A stretch of DNA of 64,000 nt, from positions 124,001 through 188,000 of the forward strand of contig CAJYIX010000013.1 in the NCBI GenBank assembly GCA_913775315.1, read 5' to 3'. The first letter of the stretch is position 1. Every line of letters begins with the position of its first letter. A model generated the notes under the pieces. That model saw only the letters and a program-made list of their open reading frames with translations. It was not told the DNA's origin and did not search any database. Below, one piece after another: positions 44,157-53,800 of this stretch. The position numbers and the translations under genes are program-made. This DNA is from an uncultured Sphingomonas sp. Its GTDB lineage: Bacteria; Pseudomonadota; Alphaproteobacteria; Sphingomonadales; Sphingomonadaceae.

Positions 44157-45446
44157 TCAATCGGCGAAGAGCAGCACCGGCGTCTCGAGGAGCTTACGCA
44201 CCGCCTGCACATAGCTCGCCGCGTCCCAGCCATCGACGACGCGGTGGTCGCAGCTGATCGACAGGTTCATCAGCTTGGCGCGGCGGATGTCGTCGCCCCC
44301 CAAGTCATTTTTGGCGAAGACCGGGCGCTCGACGATCTTGTTCGGCCCGCTGATCGCGACCTCGGGCCGGTTGATGACCGGCGTCGTCGCGATCCCGCCG
44401 AGCGGGCCCAATGAGGTGACGGTGATCGTCGAGCCCGACAGCTCCTCCGACTTCGCCTTGCCGGTGCGCGCGGCTTCGGCCAGCCGGCCGATCTCGCTCG
44501 CGAGCTGCCAGACATTCTTGTCCTGCGCGTCGCGGATCACAGGGACCATCAGCCCGGCATCGGTCTGCGTCGCCATGCCCATGTGCACGCGGCCCGAGCG
44601 CGTCACCACGCCCGCCTCGTCGTCGTAGCGCGCGTTGAGCATCGGGAAATCGGGGAGCGTCCGACAGATCGCGACGATCAGGAACGGCAGCATGGTGAGC
44701 TTGGGCCGACCGCCACGATTGGCGTTGAGATCGCCGCGCATCGCTTCCAGCGCGGTCACGTCGATCTCGTCGACATAGGTGAAGTGCGGGATCGCGCGCT
44801 TCGACGCGGCCATGTTCTCGGCGATGCGGCGGCGCATGCCGATGACCTTCACCGCCTCATCTTCGCGCGCGCGGCTGGCGTTCGGTGCGTGATAGCCCTG
44901 CGCGCCATTGTAGCGCAGGAACGCGTCGAGATCGGCGTGGCGGACATGCGCCCCCTCGTGCCGGACCTGCGACAGGTCGACGCCGAGGTCCTTGGCGCGG
45001 GCACGGACGGCGGGGCTGGCGAGGACCTTGCGCTCGTCCTCGACACGGGTGGGCTCGGATGCGGTGGGCGCCGCAACGACCGGGGCGGGCGCAGGCGTCG
45101 GCGCCGGGGCAGGTTTCTCGACGACTTCCTCGACGCCGGGATTCTCCGCCTCGACCACCGCCTCGGTAACCGGCGCGGCGGGGGCCTCGGCCGCCTCGTC
45201 CGCGCCCTCGGTCTCGATCACCACCAGCGTCGAGCCGATCGGCACTTGGTCGCCGACCTCGCCCGCCAGTTCGACGACGGTGCCGGCGACCGGCGATTCC
45301 ATCTCGACCGTCGCCTTGTCGGTCATCATGTCGGCGAGGCTCTGATCCTCCTCGACTCGGTCGCCGACAGCCACATGCCACGCGACGATCTCGGCCTCGG
45401 AAATGCCCTCGCCAATGTCGGGCAGGCGGAACTTGAACAGCGCCAT
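44157..45446 (-). CDS. bkdB: Branched-chain 2-oxoacid dehydrogenase E2 (dihydrolipoyl transacylase)
   Basis: 429 residues. An N-terminal lipoyl domain (~4-78, D-K-A-T-V-E-M with the lipoylated Lys), an Ala/Pro linker, a peripheral-subunit-binding domain (~135-172, A-S-P-A-V-R-A-R-A-K-D-L-G-V-D-L) and a catalytic acyltransferase domain with the S-C-D-H-R-V-V-D-G-W-D-A-A motif. It passes the acyl group made by E1 to CoA. It is the last gene of the minus-strand set E1 alpha-E1 beta-E2, 2 nt after E1 beta. The dihydrolipoamide dehydrogenase (E3) is not in the window and may be shared with another complex. Confidence 0.9.
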   Translation of the reverse strand: MALFKFRLPDIGEGISEAEIVAWHVAVGDRVEEDQSLADMMTDKATVEMESPVAGTVVELAGEVGDQVPIGSTLVVIETEGADEAAEAPAAPVTEAVVEAENPGVEEVVEKPAPAPTPAPAPVVAAPTASEPTRVEDERKVLASPAVRARAKDLGVDLSQVRHEGAHVRHADLDAFLRYNGAQGYHAPNASRAREDEAVKVIGMRRRIAENMAASKRAIPHFTYVDEIDVTALEAMRGDLNANRGGRPKLTMLPFLIVAICRTLPDFPMLNARYDDEAGVVTRSGRVHMGMATQTDAGLMVPVIRDAQDKNVWQLASEIGRLAEAARTGKAKSEELSGSTITVTSLGPLGGIATTPVINRPEVAISGPNKIVERPVFAKNDLGGDDIRRAKLMNLSISCDHRVVDGWDAASYVQAVRKLLETPVLLFAD

Positions 45447-45448
45447 CG

Positions 45449-46507
45449 TCAGTCCTTCATGATCTTCTTGAGCGCCTGGCCGATGCGCACGGGGCCGGGG
45501 AAATATGCCCATTCGAGGCTGTGCGGATAGGGCGTGTCGAAGCCGGTCACGCGCTCGACCGGCGCCTCCAGATGGTGGAAGCAGCGTTCGGTGACGAGCG
45601 CCGAGAGCTCGGCACCGAAGCCGCCGGTCCGCGTCGCCTCGTGCACGATCATGCAGCGGCCGGTCTTCTTCACCGATGCCTCGATCGCCTCGATGTCAAG
45701 CGGCACGAGCGTGCGCAGGTCGATGATCTCGGCATCGACGCCTGCTTCCTCGACCACCGACTGCACGACATGCACCATCGTGCCATAGGCGAGGATGGTG
45801 AGGTCGGCACCCGCGCGCACGGTCGCCGCCTTGCCGAGCTCGATCCGGTAATAGCCGCCGGGCACCGCGCTCGCCGGATGGTTCGACCAGTTCTTGGCCG
45901 GGCGATCCCAATTGCCGTCGAACGGGCCGTTGTAGATGCGCTTGGGCTCGAGGAAGAGAACGGGGTCGTTGTCCTCGATCGCGGCGATCAGCAGCCCTTT
46001 GGCGTCATAGGGCGTCGAGGGGATCACCGTCTTGATCCCCGACACGTGAGTGAAGATGCCCTCGGGCGACTGCGAGTGCGTCTGCCCGCCGAAGATGCCG
46101 CCGCCATAGGGCGAGCGGACGGTGATCGGCGCAGTGAACTCCCCCGCCGAACGATAGCGCAGCCGCGCGGCCTCCGACACGAGCTGGTCGAGCGCGGGAT
46201 AGATATAGTCGGCGAACTGGATTTCCGGCACCGGGCGCAGGCCATAGGCGCCCATGCCGATCGCCACGCCAATGATGCCGATCTCGGTAATCGGCGTGTC
46301 GAACGCGCGCGTCTTGCCGTATTTCTGCTGGAGCCCCGCGGTCGCGCGGAACACCCCGCCGAAATAGCCGACGTCCTCGCCCATCACGAGCACGTCGTCG
46401 TCGCGGCCCATCATCACGTCGAGCGCCGAATTGATCGCCTGGATCATGTTCATGCGCGTGGTCTCGCCCTCGGCCGGGGCGGCGGTTTCGGTTATCACGT
46501 CCGACAT
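45449..46507 (-). CDS. bkdA2: Branched-chain 2-oxoacid dehydrogenase E1 beta
   Basis: 352-residue transketolase-like beta chain that pairs with E1 alpha. Typical blocks are M-G-E-D-V-G-Y-F-G-G-V-F-R, F-D-T-P-I-T-E, R-S-P-Y-G-G-G-I-F-G-G-Q-T-H-S-Q-S-P-E, and E-A-T-R-T-G-G-F-G-A-E. The R-S-P-Y-G-G-G-I region favours a branched-chain over a pyruvate dehydrogenase. ATG at 46507 with GGAAGTG upstream; 2 nt separate it from E1 alpha. Confidence 0.9.
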   Translation of the reverse strand: MSDVITETAAPAEGETTRMNMIQAINSALDVMMGRDDDVLVMGEDVGYFGGVFRATAGLQQKYGKTRAFDTPITEIGIIGVAIGMGAYGLRPVPEIQFADYIYPALDQLVSEAARLRYRSAGEFTAPITVRSPYGGGIFGGQTHSQSPEGIFTHVSGIKTVIPSTPYDAKGLLIAAIEDNDPVLFLEPKRIYNGPFDGNWDRPAKNWSNHPASAVPGGYYRIELGKAATVRAGADLTILAYGTMVHVVQSVVEEAGVDAEIIDLRTLVPLDIEAIEASVKKTGRCMIVHEATRTGGFGAELSALVTERCFHHLEAPVERVTGFDTPYPHSLEWAYFPGPVRIGQALKKIMKD

Positions 46508-46509
46508 GC

Positions 46510-47790
46510 TCACTTCCTTGCCCACGGACGGCCGCTGGCTTCTTCCTCGGCCAGCATCTGGGCCTGCTGCTCGCGCAGGTGCCAGGGCATCTCCTCAAAC
46601 ACGCCGTCGAACAGCGTGTCGAGCGGCTGGTGCAGGCCGTGGCCGAGGATGCCGTTTGTCTCGGCTTCCCTCTGCGCCTTCTTCACCTTCTCCGCGAGTT
46701 CAAGGTCCTGCGCGGCATGGGCATCGAGATCCCATTCGCCAAGCGCGATCAGGTGGTCGCGAAGCCGCCGGATCGGGTCGCCGAGCGGCCAGCCCGTCGC
46801 CTCGTCGGCGGAGCGATAGGCGCTGGGATCGTCAGAGGTCGAGTGCCCCTCCGCGCGATAGGTGAAATGCTCGATCAGCGTCGGGCCGGCATTGGTGCGC
46901 GCGCGCTCGGCCGCCCATTCGGTCGCGGCGTAGACGGCGAGCGCGTCGTTGCCGTCGATGCGCAACCCGGCGATGCCATAGCCCACCGCACGCGCCGCGA
47001 ACGTCGTCGCCTCCGCGCCGGCAAAGCCCGAGAAGCTCGAGATCGCCCACTGGTTGTTGACGACGTTGAAGATCACCGGCGCGCGGTAAACGGTGGCAAA
47101 GGTCAGCGCCGAGTGGAAGTCGCCCTCCGCCGTCGACCCCTCGCCGCACCACGTCGCGGCGATCCGGCTGTCACCCTTCGCCGCCGACGCCATCGCCCAG
47201 CCCACCGCCTGCGGATATTGCGTGGCGAGGTTGCCGGAGATCGAGAAGAAGCCGTAATCCTTCGCCGAATACATGATCGGCAACTGCTTGCCCTGCAGCT
47301 TGTCGCCCTTGTTCGAGTAGATCTGGTTCATCATCTCGACCAGACTGTAGTCGCGGGTGATGAGGATGCCCTGCTGGCGATAGCTGGGGAAACACATATC
47401 GTCGCGCTGCATCGCCATCGCTGCAGCGACCGATACGGCCTCCTCACCGGTCGACTTCATGTAGAAGCTGGTCTTGCCCTGTCGCTGCGCGCGGAACATC
47501 CGCTCGTCAAACGCGCGGACCAGCGCCATGTTGCGCAGCATCTGCCGCAGCATGTCGGGCGACAGGCGCGGCGCCCAGGGGCCGACCGCGCGATTCTCTT
47601 CGTCCAGTACGCGGACCAGGTTGAAGGACAGCTCGTGGAAGCTCGCCGCCGCATCGCCCGGTTCGGGACGGCGCGCGGAGCCCGCGGCAGGCACCTCGAC
47701 ATGGGTGTAATCGACGGCATCGCCGGGCCGGAACCGTGGCTCGGGGACATGCAGCGACAGGGGCGGACGATTGGCGGGGGCGCCGGTCAA
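46510..47790 (-). CDS. bkdA1: Branched-chain 2-oxoacid dehydrogenase E1 alpha
   Basis: 426-residue thiamine-diphosphate-dependent decarboxylase subunit. The TPP motif begins G-E-G-S-T-A-E-G-D-F-H and ends V-N-N-Q-W-A-I-S-S. The phosphorylation-loop-like region R-A-E-G-H-S-T-S-D-D-P-S-A-Y-R is conserved. It decarboxylates 2-oxoacids from Val, Leu and Ile. The start is a TTG at 47790 with GGAGAG upstream; no in-frame ATG fits. First gene of the operon, divergent from imuA. Confidence 0.9.
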   Translation of the reverse strand: MTGAPANRPPLSLHVPEPRFRPGDAVDYTHVEVPAAGSARRPEPGDAAASFHELSFNLVRVLDEENRAVGPWAPRLSPDMLRQMLRNMALVRAFDERMFRAQRQGKTSFYMKSTGEEAVSVAAAMAMQRDDMCFPSYRQQGILITRDYSLVEMMNQIYSNKGDKLQGKQLPIMYSAKDYGFFSISGNLATQYPQAVGWAMASAAKGDSRIAATWCGEGSTAEGDFHSALTFATVYRAPVIFNVVNNQWAISSFSGFAGAEATTFAARAVGYGIAGLRIDGNDALAVYAATEWAAERARTNAGPTLIEHFTYRAEGHSTSDDPSAYRSADEATGWPLGDPIRRLRDHLIALGEWDLDAHAAQDLELAEKVKKAQREAETNGILGHGLHQPLDTLFDGVFEEMPWHLREQQAQMLAEEEASGRPWARK

Positions 47791-47852
47791 ACCATACTCT
47801 CCAGATCGCGCCGGCCCTTTGCGAACGGGCGCCGAGTCATCGTTGCCGCGCT

Positions 47853-47858
47853 ATTATA
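47853..47858 (-). promoter_or_regulatory. Candidate -10 box of the bkd operon
   Basis: TATAAT on the minus strand, in an AT-rich island inside a GC-rich region ~63 nt before the bkdA1 TTG. No convincing -35 is visible at 16-18 nt, so an activator may be required. Confidence 0.35.
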
Positions 47859-47939
47859 AAATTACAACGCGCTTGGCGAGTGCCCAATCGTCACAGGCGA
47901 TACCAAGTGTGCGAACCCGGTTGACTCGAGGGCAGGTTG

Positions 47940-47954
47940 GAACAGAATAGGAAC
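47940..47954 (+). promoter_or_regulatory. LexA (SOS) box upstream of imuA
   Basis: GAAC-AGAATAG-GAAC is an exact match to the alphaproteobacterial LexA site (GAAC-N7-GAAC). It lies 22 nt before the imuA ATG, where LexA would block transcription of imuA-imuB-dnaE2 until DNA damage. Confidence 0.9.
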
Positions 47955-47976
47955 ATTCTGGTTCAATCGAGTCGTC

Positions 47977-48720
47977 ATGTCCGCCACCCTAGCCGAACTG
48001 CGCCAAGCGCTGAACGCCATCGAGGGCGGCGGGTATCGCCGTCGTCCGGCGTTGCCGTTCGGCATCGGCGCGATCGATGCGAAGCTGGCGGGCGGCGGCC
48101 TACGCCTCGACGGGCTGCACGAGGTGGTGGGGGCGACGCCCGACCTCGCCGACGATGCGGCGGCAACGCTGTTCCTGACGGGCATCGCCGCGCGCGCGTG
48201 GGGCACGGTGCTCTGGATCGTCCGCCGCCGCGACCTGTTCGCCCCCGGCCTGTCACAGGCGGGGCTGGCGACCGAGCGCGTGCTCTATGCCGAAGCGGCG
48301 GACGATGCCGAAGTGCTGGCACTGATGGAGGAGGGGCTGCGGCACCGCGGTTTGGGCGCCGTGATCGGCGAGGTGAAGCGTGTCGGCCTGCCCGCCACGC
48401 GGCGGCTGCAACTGGCGGCCGAAGGCGGGCGAACGATCGCACTGATGCTCAAGCGGCATGGGCGCAGCGGCGTCGATCCGCTGGGCGTGCCGTCCGCGGC
48501 GGTGACGCGCTGGCGGATCGGCTGCGCGCCCTCGACCCCGCTGCCAGTGGAGGGGGTGGGGCGCGCGCGATGGCACGCGGCGCTGGTGCGCCAGCGCGGC
48601 GGCGAAAGCGGTGAATGGCAATTGGAGGCTTGCGATGCGACGGGTCGCTGCGCTCTGCCTGCCCGACTGGTCGATCGACCGGCTGCGGCGGCAGGGCATG
48701 ATTCCCGCGCCGCCGCCTGA
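47977..48720 (+). CDS. imuA: SOS mutasome protein ImuA
   Basis: 247-residue RecA/SulA-like protein that works with ImuB and DnaE2 in damage-induced mutagenesis. The start R-Q-A-L-N-A-I-E-G-G-G-Y, the lead into F-G-I-G-A-I-D-A-K-L-A-G-G-G-L and H-E-V-V-G-A, and the later A-R-W-H-A-A-L-V-R-Q-R-G-G are family features. The overlap with imuB is 86 nt in another frame; the ImuB RBS GGAGG lies inside imuA. LexA box immediately upstream. Confidence 0.9.
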   Translation: MSATLAELRQALNAIEGGGYRRRPALPFGIGAIDAKLAGGGLRLDGLHEVVGATPDLADDAAATLFLTGIAARAWGTVLWIVRRRDLFAPGLSQAGLATERVLYAEAADDAEVLALMEEGLRHRGLGAVIGEVKRVGLPATRRLQLAAEGGRTIALMLKRHGRSGVDPLGVPSAAVTRWRIGCAPSTPLPVEGVGRARWHAALVRQRGGESGEWQLEACDATGRCALPARLVDRPAAAAGHDSRAAA

Positions 48721-50713
48721 GCGCGGCGTCGCGGATACACAGGCGCTGGCGGCGGCAGTCGCCGACGAGCGCGCGAACGAATGTTCGGTACCGAACACGC
48801 CCGGCTGGCGACCCGGCGCGCGCTGGGCCCGGTCCGAATCGCGCGAGGCGTTGCAGGCGGAGATCGACGCGCTGCCGTTGCATCAACGGCCACCGATGCG
48901 CGAGCTCGGCCGGCGCAGCGAAGCCGCCGACCACCCGTTCCGCGCGCTCCGCCCCGACGAGGCGCGCGGCCACGTGCCGTTCTCGCTGAAGGACCAGCCG
49001 CCCGCCCCGCCCCGCCGCGAGCGCCCACGCACCGCAAAGCCGGTGCCGGCCGACCCGCCGATCGTCACCAGCCTGCGCGAAGGGGCGAAGGTCGTCATCC
49101 ACGCCGCCTGTCCCGCCGCCTGCGCACAGGGGCTAAGGCGCGGCATGGCGCTCACCGCGGCGCGCGCGATGGTGCCGGGCCTGATCGTCCATCCCGCCGA
49201 TCCTGCAGGCGATGCCGAGGGCCTGCGCCGCCTCGCCATTGCGCTCGCGCGCAAATGGAGCCCGCAGGTGGCGGTGGGGGGCGAAGACCTGATCTTCCTC
49301 GACCTCACCGGGGCGTCGCATCTGTTCGGCGGAGAGGCGGCGATGGCCGCGCGCATCGTCGCGGTACTCGCGCGTGCGGGACACCATGCGCGGATCGCGG
49401 TCGCGGGCACGCCGGGCGCCGCCGCCGCACTCGTCCGACACGGCGCACCGCCGGGGTCGGCCCGCTTCACCGCCCCGCGCCCACGCCATGCCGGGATGCG
49501 ACAGGCGAGACTGGCCGATGCGCCTGATCTGCGCATCCGGCACCCTCGTGATGACGGCAATCCCTATGCCGCGAGGATCAAGCGCGGCGAGAATGCGATT
49601 GAGACGTCGATTGACAGCGTCATCGTCTGTCCGCCGGGTGAGGATGCCGCCTGGCTCGCCCCCCTCCCCGCCGCCGCGCTTCGCCTCGACCCCGCCGATG
49701 TCGAGATGCTGCGACGGTTCGGGATCGAGCGGATCGGCCAGCTGGCCGACCTGCCGCGCTGCCCGCTCGCGCGCCGGTTCGCGCGCGCGCTCGAACGCCT
49801 CGATCAGGCCCGTGGCCGCGTGGCCGAGCCGCTTGATCCCGTCATTCCGCGCGCCGCGATCGCCTGCCGGCAGGGGTTTCTCGAACCCATCTCGACGGCG
49901 GAGGGGATCGCGCATTGGCTGGGCGCCCTCGTCCCGCGCCTCACCGCCGAACTCGCCGCCGCCGGCCTCGGCGCGCGCGCGATCGAGCTGGCGGCCGAGC
50001 GCGTCGATCATGTGCCGCAGCGGATGCGCATCGGCCTCGCCCGCGCCAGCCGCGACCCTACGCACATCCTGCGCCTGATCGCCCGCCGGATTGAGGAGAT
50101 CGAACCCGGCTACGGCATCGACGCGATGACGCTCCACGTCCGCCGCGCCGAACCGCTCGGCCCCGTCCCCTTCGACGAGCGGCTGGATGCGGAGGCGCCG
50201 CCCGATCTCGCGCCGCTGATCGACGCGATCGCCAACCGCATCGGCATGGCCCGGTTGTGGCGGGTGCGCGCAGTCGAAAGCGATGTGCCCGAACGCTCGG
50301 TCGGGACGGCCCCGCCGCTCGCGCCCGATGCCGCCGCCCCGCCATGCCTCGCCGCCGACGACGTGCGTCGTCTGGGCGATGGGGGCGACGTCCCCGCCTG
50401 GCATCCCGCCTGGCCGCGTCCTGCCCGACTGCTCAAAAGGCCCGAGCGGCTCGACCATGTCGTCGCCGAACTCCCCGATCGCCCGCCCGCTCGCTTCACC
50501 TGGCGCGGCGTCAGCCACCGCGTCGTGCGGGCCGATGGGCCGGAGCGCATCCACGGCGAATGGTGGCGTCGGCTGGGCGAGGCGCATGCCGTCCGCGACT
50601 ATTTCCGCGTCGAGGACGAAGCGGGCCGCCGCTACTGGCTCTACCGCCGCGGCGACGGGATACGCAGCGTCTCTGGCGATCTGAGCTGGTGGCTGCACGG
50701 GCTGTTCGGATGA
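48635..50713 (+). CDS. imuB: SOS mutasome Y-family polymerase-like protein ImuB, enlarged
   Basis: 692 residues; ImuB proteins are usually about 500. It begins R-R-V-A-A-L-C-L-P-D-W-S-I-D-R-L-R-R. A ~120-residue Pro/Arg-rich segment (~22-140) follows before the expected A-C-A-Q-G-L-R-R-G-M-A-L-T-A-A-R-A block. L-I-F-L-D-L-T-G-A-S-H-L-F-G-G-E marks the palm, where the polymerase acidic pair is not kept, as in other ImuB proteins. A second extra ~55-residue stretch (~290-330) carries an inverted repeat in its DNA. ImuB is thought to bridge ImuA and DnaE2 to the beta clamp. Start at 48635 with GGAGG upstream. Confidence 0.9.
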   Translation: MRRVAALCLPDWSIDRLRRQGMIPAPPPERGVADTQALAAAVADERANECSVPNTPGWRPGARWARSESREALQAEIDALPLHQRPPMRELGRRSEAADHPFRALRPDEARGHVPFSLKDQPPAPPRRERPRTAKPVPADPPIVTSLREGAKVVIHAACPAACAQGLRRGMALTAARAMVPGLIVHPADPAGDAEGLRRLAIALARKWSPQVAVGGEDLIFLDLTGASHLFGGEAAMAARIVAVLARAGHHARIAVAGTPGAAAALVRHGAPPGSARFTAPRPRHAGMRQARLADAPDLRIRHPRDDGNPYAARIKRGENAIETSIDSVIVCPPGEDAAWLAPLPAAALRLDPADVEMLRRFGIERIGQLADLPRCPLARRFARALERLDQARGRVAEPLDPVIPRAAIACRQGFLEPISTAEGIAHWLGALVPRLTAELAAAGLGARAIELAAERVDHVPQRMRIGLARASRDPTHILRLIARRIEEIEPGYGIDAMTLHVRRAEPLGPVPFDERLDAEAPPDLAPLIDAIANRIGMARLWRVRAVESDVPERSVGTAPPLAPDAAAPPCLAADDVRRLGDGGDVPAWHPAWPRPARLLKRPERLDHVVAELPDRPPARFTWRGVSHRVVRADGPERIHGEWWRRLGEAHAVRDYFRVEDEAGRRYWLYRRGDGIRSVSGDLSWWLHGLFG
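49489..49542. repeat. Inverted repeat inside imuB
   Basis: TGCCGGGATGCG (49489-49500) and CGCATCCGGCA (49532-49542) are complementary except for one missing base. They lie within the extra segment of ImuB, in frame, and look like the ends of a small palindromic repeat. Confidence 0.5.
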
Positions 50714-50729
50714 TGCGCGCCCAGCTCCG

Positions 50730-50830
50730 TAGCCCGGCGATGGCCGGGGTCCCGTTACGGAACCGTCGTTGCAAGGCGCGTCGCTCTGTCGAGAAGCCAT
50801 GCCAACCGGACCCCGACCTGCGCCGGGGTA
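50730..50830. repeat. REPIN-like inverted pair between imuB and dnaE2
   Basis: Left unit 50730-50752 (TAGCCCGGCGATGGCCGGGG...) and right unit 50808-50830 (GGACCCCGACCTGCGCCGGG...) are near-complementary over ~23 nt, with 55 nt between them. Each unit is itself a hairpin (CCCGG/CCGGG). The right unit is 21 of 23 identical to the copy at 62503-62525. The element fills most of the 168-nt gap in the SOS operon; no ORF is supported here. Confidence 0.6.
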
Positions 50831-50881
50831 GGGCCATGGATATGGCTGTTCGCGCATATGTGGCCCGGCTCATGCCTTGCC

Positions 50882-53800
50882 ATGCCCGCCGCTGACGCCC
50901 CCTATGCCGAGCTCCAGGTCGCGACACATTTCTCGTTCCTGCGCGGCGCCTCCTCGGCCGAAGAACTGTTCGCCACTGCCAGCGAGATGGGTCACGCCGT
51001 GCTCGGCATCACCGACCACAACTCGGTCGCCGGCATCGTCCGCTCGATGGTCGCCGCCGAGAAGGTCAGCGCACAGGCCCACCCGATCCGCCTGGTCGCT
51101 GGCTGCCGCCTCGACCTTGTCGACGGCCGCTCGCTGCTCGTCTGGCCCGAGGATCGCGCCGGCTGGAGCCGCCTCACTCGCCTCCTTACGCTCGGCAAAT
51201 CGCGTGCCGACCGCCGTCGCGGCGAAAAGGGGCAGTGCTTCCTTCATTGGGAGGACGTCGCCGCCCACGCCGCCGGCCTCGTCGCCGCGCTAGTCCCCCG
51301 CCCCGCAGAGTTCGAAGACGAAACGGGGATGCGCTGGGTCGCCGATCTCTTCGGCACCGACGGCCATGTCGCGCTGTCCGCGCATCGCAGGCCCGAGGAT
51401 GTGCGCCGTCTGCACGCGCTCGCCCGGGCGGCCACCTCGCACGGATTGAAACCGCTCGCGACCGGCAACGTGCGCTACCACCATCCCGACCGCCGGATGC
51501 TCCACGACGTGGTGACGGCGATCCGCGAGAAGACGACGATCGAAGCGCTCGGCACTCGCCGCGCGCGGATCGGCGACGGCCACCTGCTGCCGCCCGAGGC
51601 CATGGCCCGCCGCTTCGCCGAGCTACCGCATGCGCTCGCCAGCGGCCTTGCCATCGCCGAACGCTGCCGCTTCAGCCCACGCGAACTCAGCTACCAATAT
51701 CCCGACGAGATCGTGATGTCGGGCAAAAGTCCGCAGGAAGCGCTGGCGCTGATGGCCCGCCGCGCACTCGCCGAACGCTTCGACGGCGCCCCTGACGAGG
51801 CTTACACCAAGCTGCTGGAGCATGAACTCGAACTTGTCGAGCGCATGGGCTATGCCCGCTACTTCCTCACCGTCCAGTCGATCGTCCAGTTCGCGCGCAG
51901 CCAGGACATTCTGTGCCAGGGGCGCGGGTCGGCGGCCAATTCGGTGATCTGCTTCGTCCTCGGCATCACCTCGATCGACCCGGTGAAGCACAAATTGCTC
52001 TTCGAGCGGTTCATTTCGGAGGATCGCGCCGAGCCCCCCGATATCGACGTCGATTTCGAGCATGAGCGGCGCGAGGAAGTGATCCAGTGGATCTACGAGA
52101 CGTACGGCCACGACCACGCCGCACTGACCGCCGTCGTCAGCCGCTTTCGCGCGCGCGGCGCGGTGCGCGAAGTGGGCAAGGCATTGGGCTTGCCCGAGGA
52201 TCTGACCGGCGCGCTGGCGGGTCAGATCTGGGGATGGTCGTCGGAGGGCGTGGCCGATCGCCATGCCGAGGCGCTCAATCTCGACGCCACCGACCCGCGC
52301 ATCGCCCTCACGCTCGATCTGTCACGCGAGCTGATCGGCACGCCGCGGCACCTGTCGCAGCATCCGGGCGGCTTCGTGTTGACCCGCGACCGGCTCGACG
52401 ATCTCGTACCGATCGAGCCCGCCGCAATGGAGGCCCGCCGCGTCGTCGAATGGGAAAAGGAGGATATCGAGGAACTAGGCTTCATGAAGGTCGATATCCT
52501 CGGCCTCGGCATGCTCGGCTGTATGCGCCGTGCCTTCGACCTGCTCGCCGATCACAAGAATACCGCGCTCACCCTCGCCTCGCCCGCGCTGCAGGACGAC
52601 GACCCTGCGACGTTCGAGATGATCCGCCGCGCCGATACACTCGGTGTGTTCCAGATCGAGAGCAGGGCGCAGATGGCGATGCTACCGCGGATGAAGCCGA
52701 CCAATTTCTACGACATCGCCATTCAGGTCGCGATCGTCCGCCCCGGCCCGATCCAGGGCGACATGGTCCACCCCTATCTGAAGCGTCGCGAGCTGAAGCG
52801 CCGCGACCCCAACGCCGTCATCGACTATCCGAGCGAGGCCCTGCGCGAAGTCCTCGAAAAGACACTGGGCGTCCCGCTGTTCCAGGAACAGGCGATGCAG
52901 GTGGCGATCAAGGGCGCGGGCTTTTCGGCGAACCAGGCCGATCGCCTGCGCCGCGCGATGGCAACCTTCAAATTCACCGGCGGCGTCGGCGAGTTCCGGG
53001 ACAAGCTGATCGCCGGCATGCAGGCGAACGGCATCGCGCTCGACTTCGCCGAGCGGCTGGTCAAGCAGATCGAAGGGTTCGGCAGCTACGGCTTTCCCGA
53101 AAGCCACGCCGCGTCGTTCGCCAAGATCGCCTATGCCTCGTCCTGGATGAAGTGCCATCATCCGGACGTGTTCTGCGCCGCGCTGCTCAATGCGCAGCCG
53201 ATGGGCTTCTACGCCCCCGCCCAGATCGTCCGCGACGCGCGTGAACACGGTGTCGACATCCGCCCGGTCTGCATCAACGACAGTCGCTGGGACACGCGGC
53301 TCATCGGCACGGGCGAGCGACTGCCGCTCCGCCTCGGGCTGCGCGTCGTCGCCGGGCTGTCGAACGAGCATGGCGCGGCGATCGTCGCCGCCCGCGCCGA
53401 CCGGCCTTTCATGTCGATCGAAGATGCGTGGCGCCGCTCTGGTGTGCCGCTCGCCGCGCTGGAACGGATCGCGCGCGCCGACGGGTTCCATGCGCTCGGC
53501 CTCGACCGGCGACAGGCGCTGTGGACGATCAAGGGCCTCGGCGCCGCGCCGCTTCCGCTCTTCGCCGCCGCCGATGCGCGCGAAGGGGCGACGCGTCCCG
53601 AACTCGACGAAGCCGCCGTTCCGCTCGACCCGCTGACCGCGGGGCGCGAGGTGGTGGAGGATTATCGCGCGACCCAGCTGTCGCTGCGCGCGCACCCGCT
53701 CACCTTCCTGCGCGACGAACTCACCCGCCGCCGGATGACCCGCTGCGGCGACCTTAGGCGGATGAAGGACGGCAGCTTCCTCGAACTCGCCGGCATCGTC

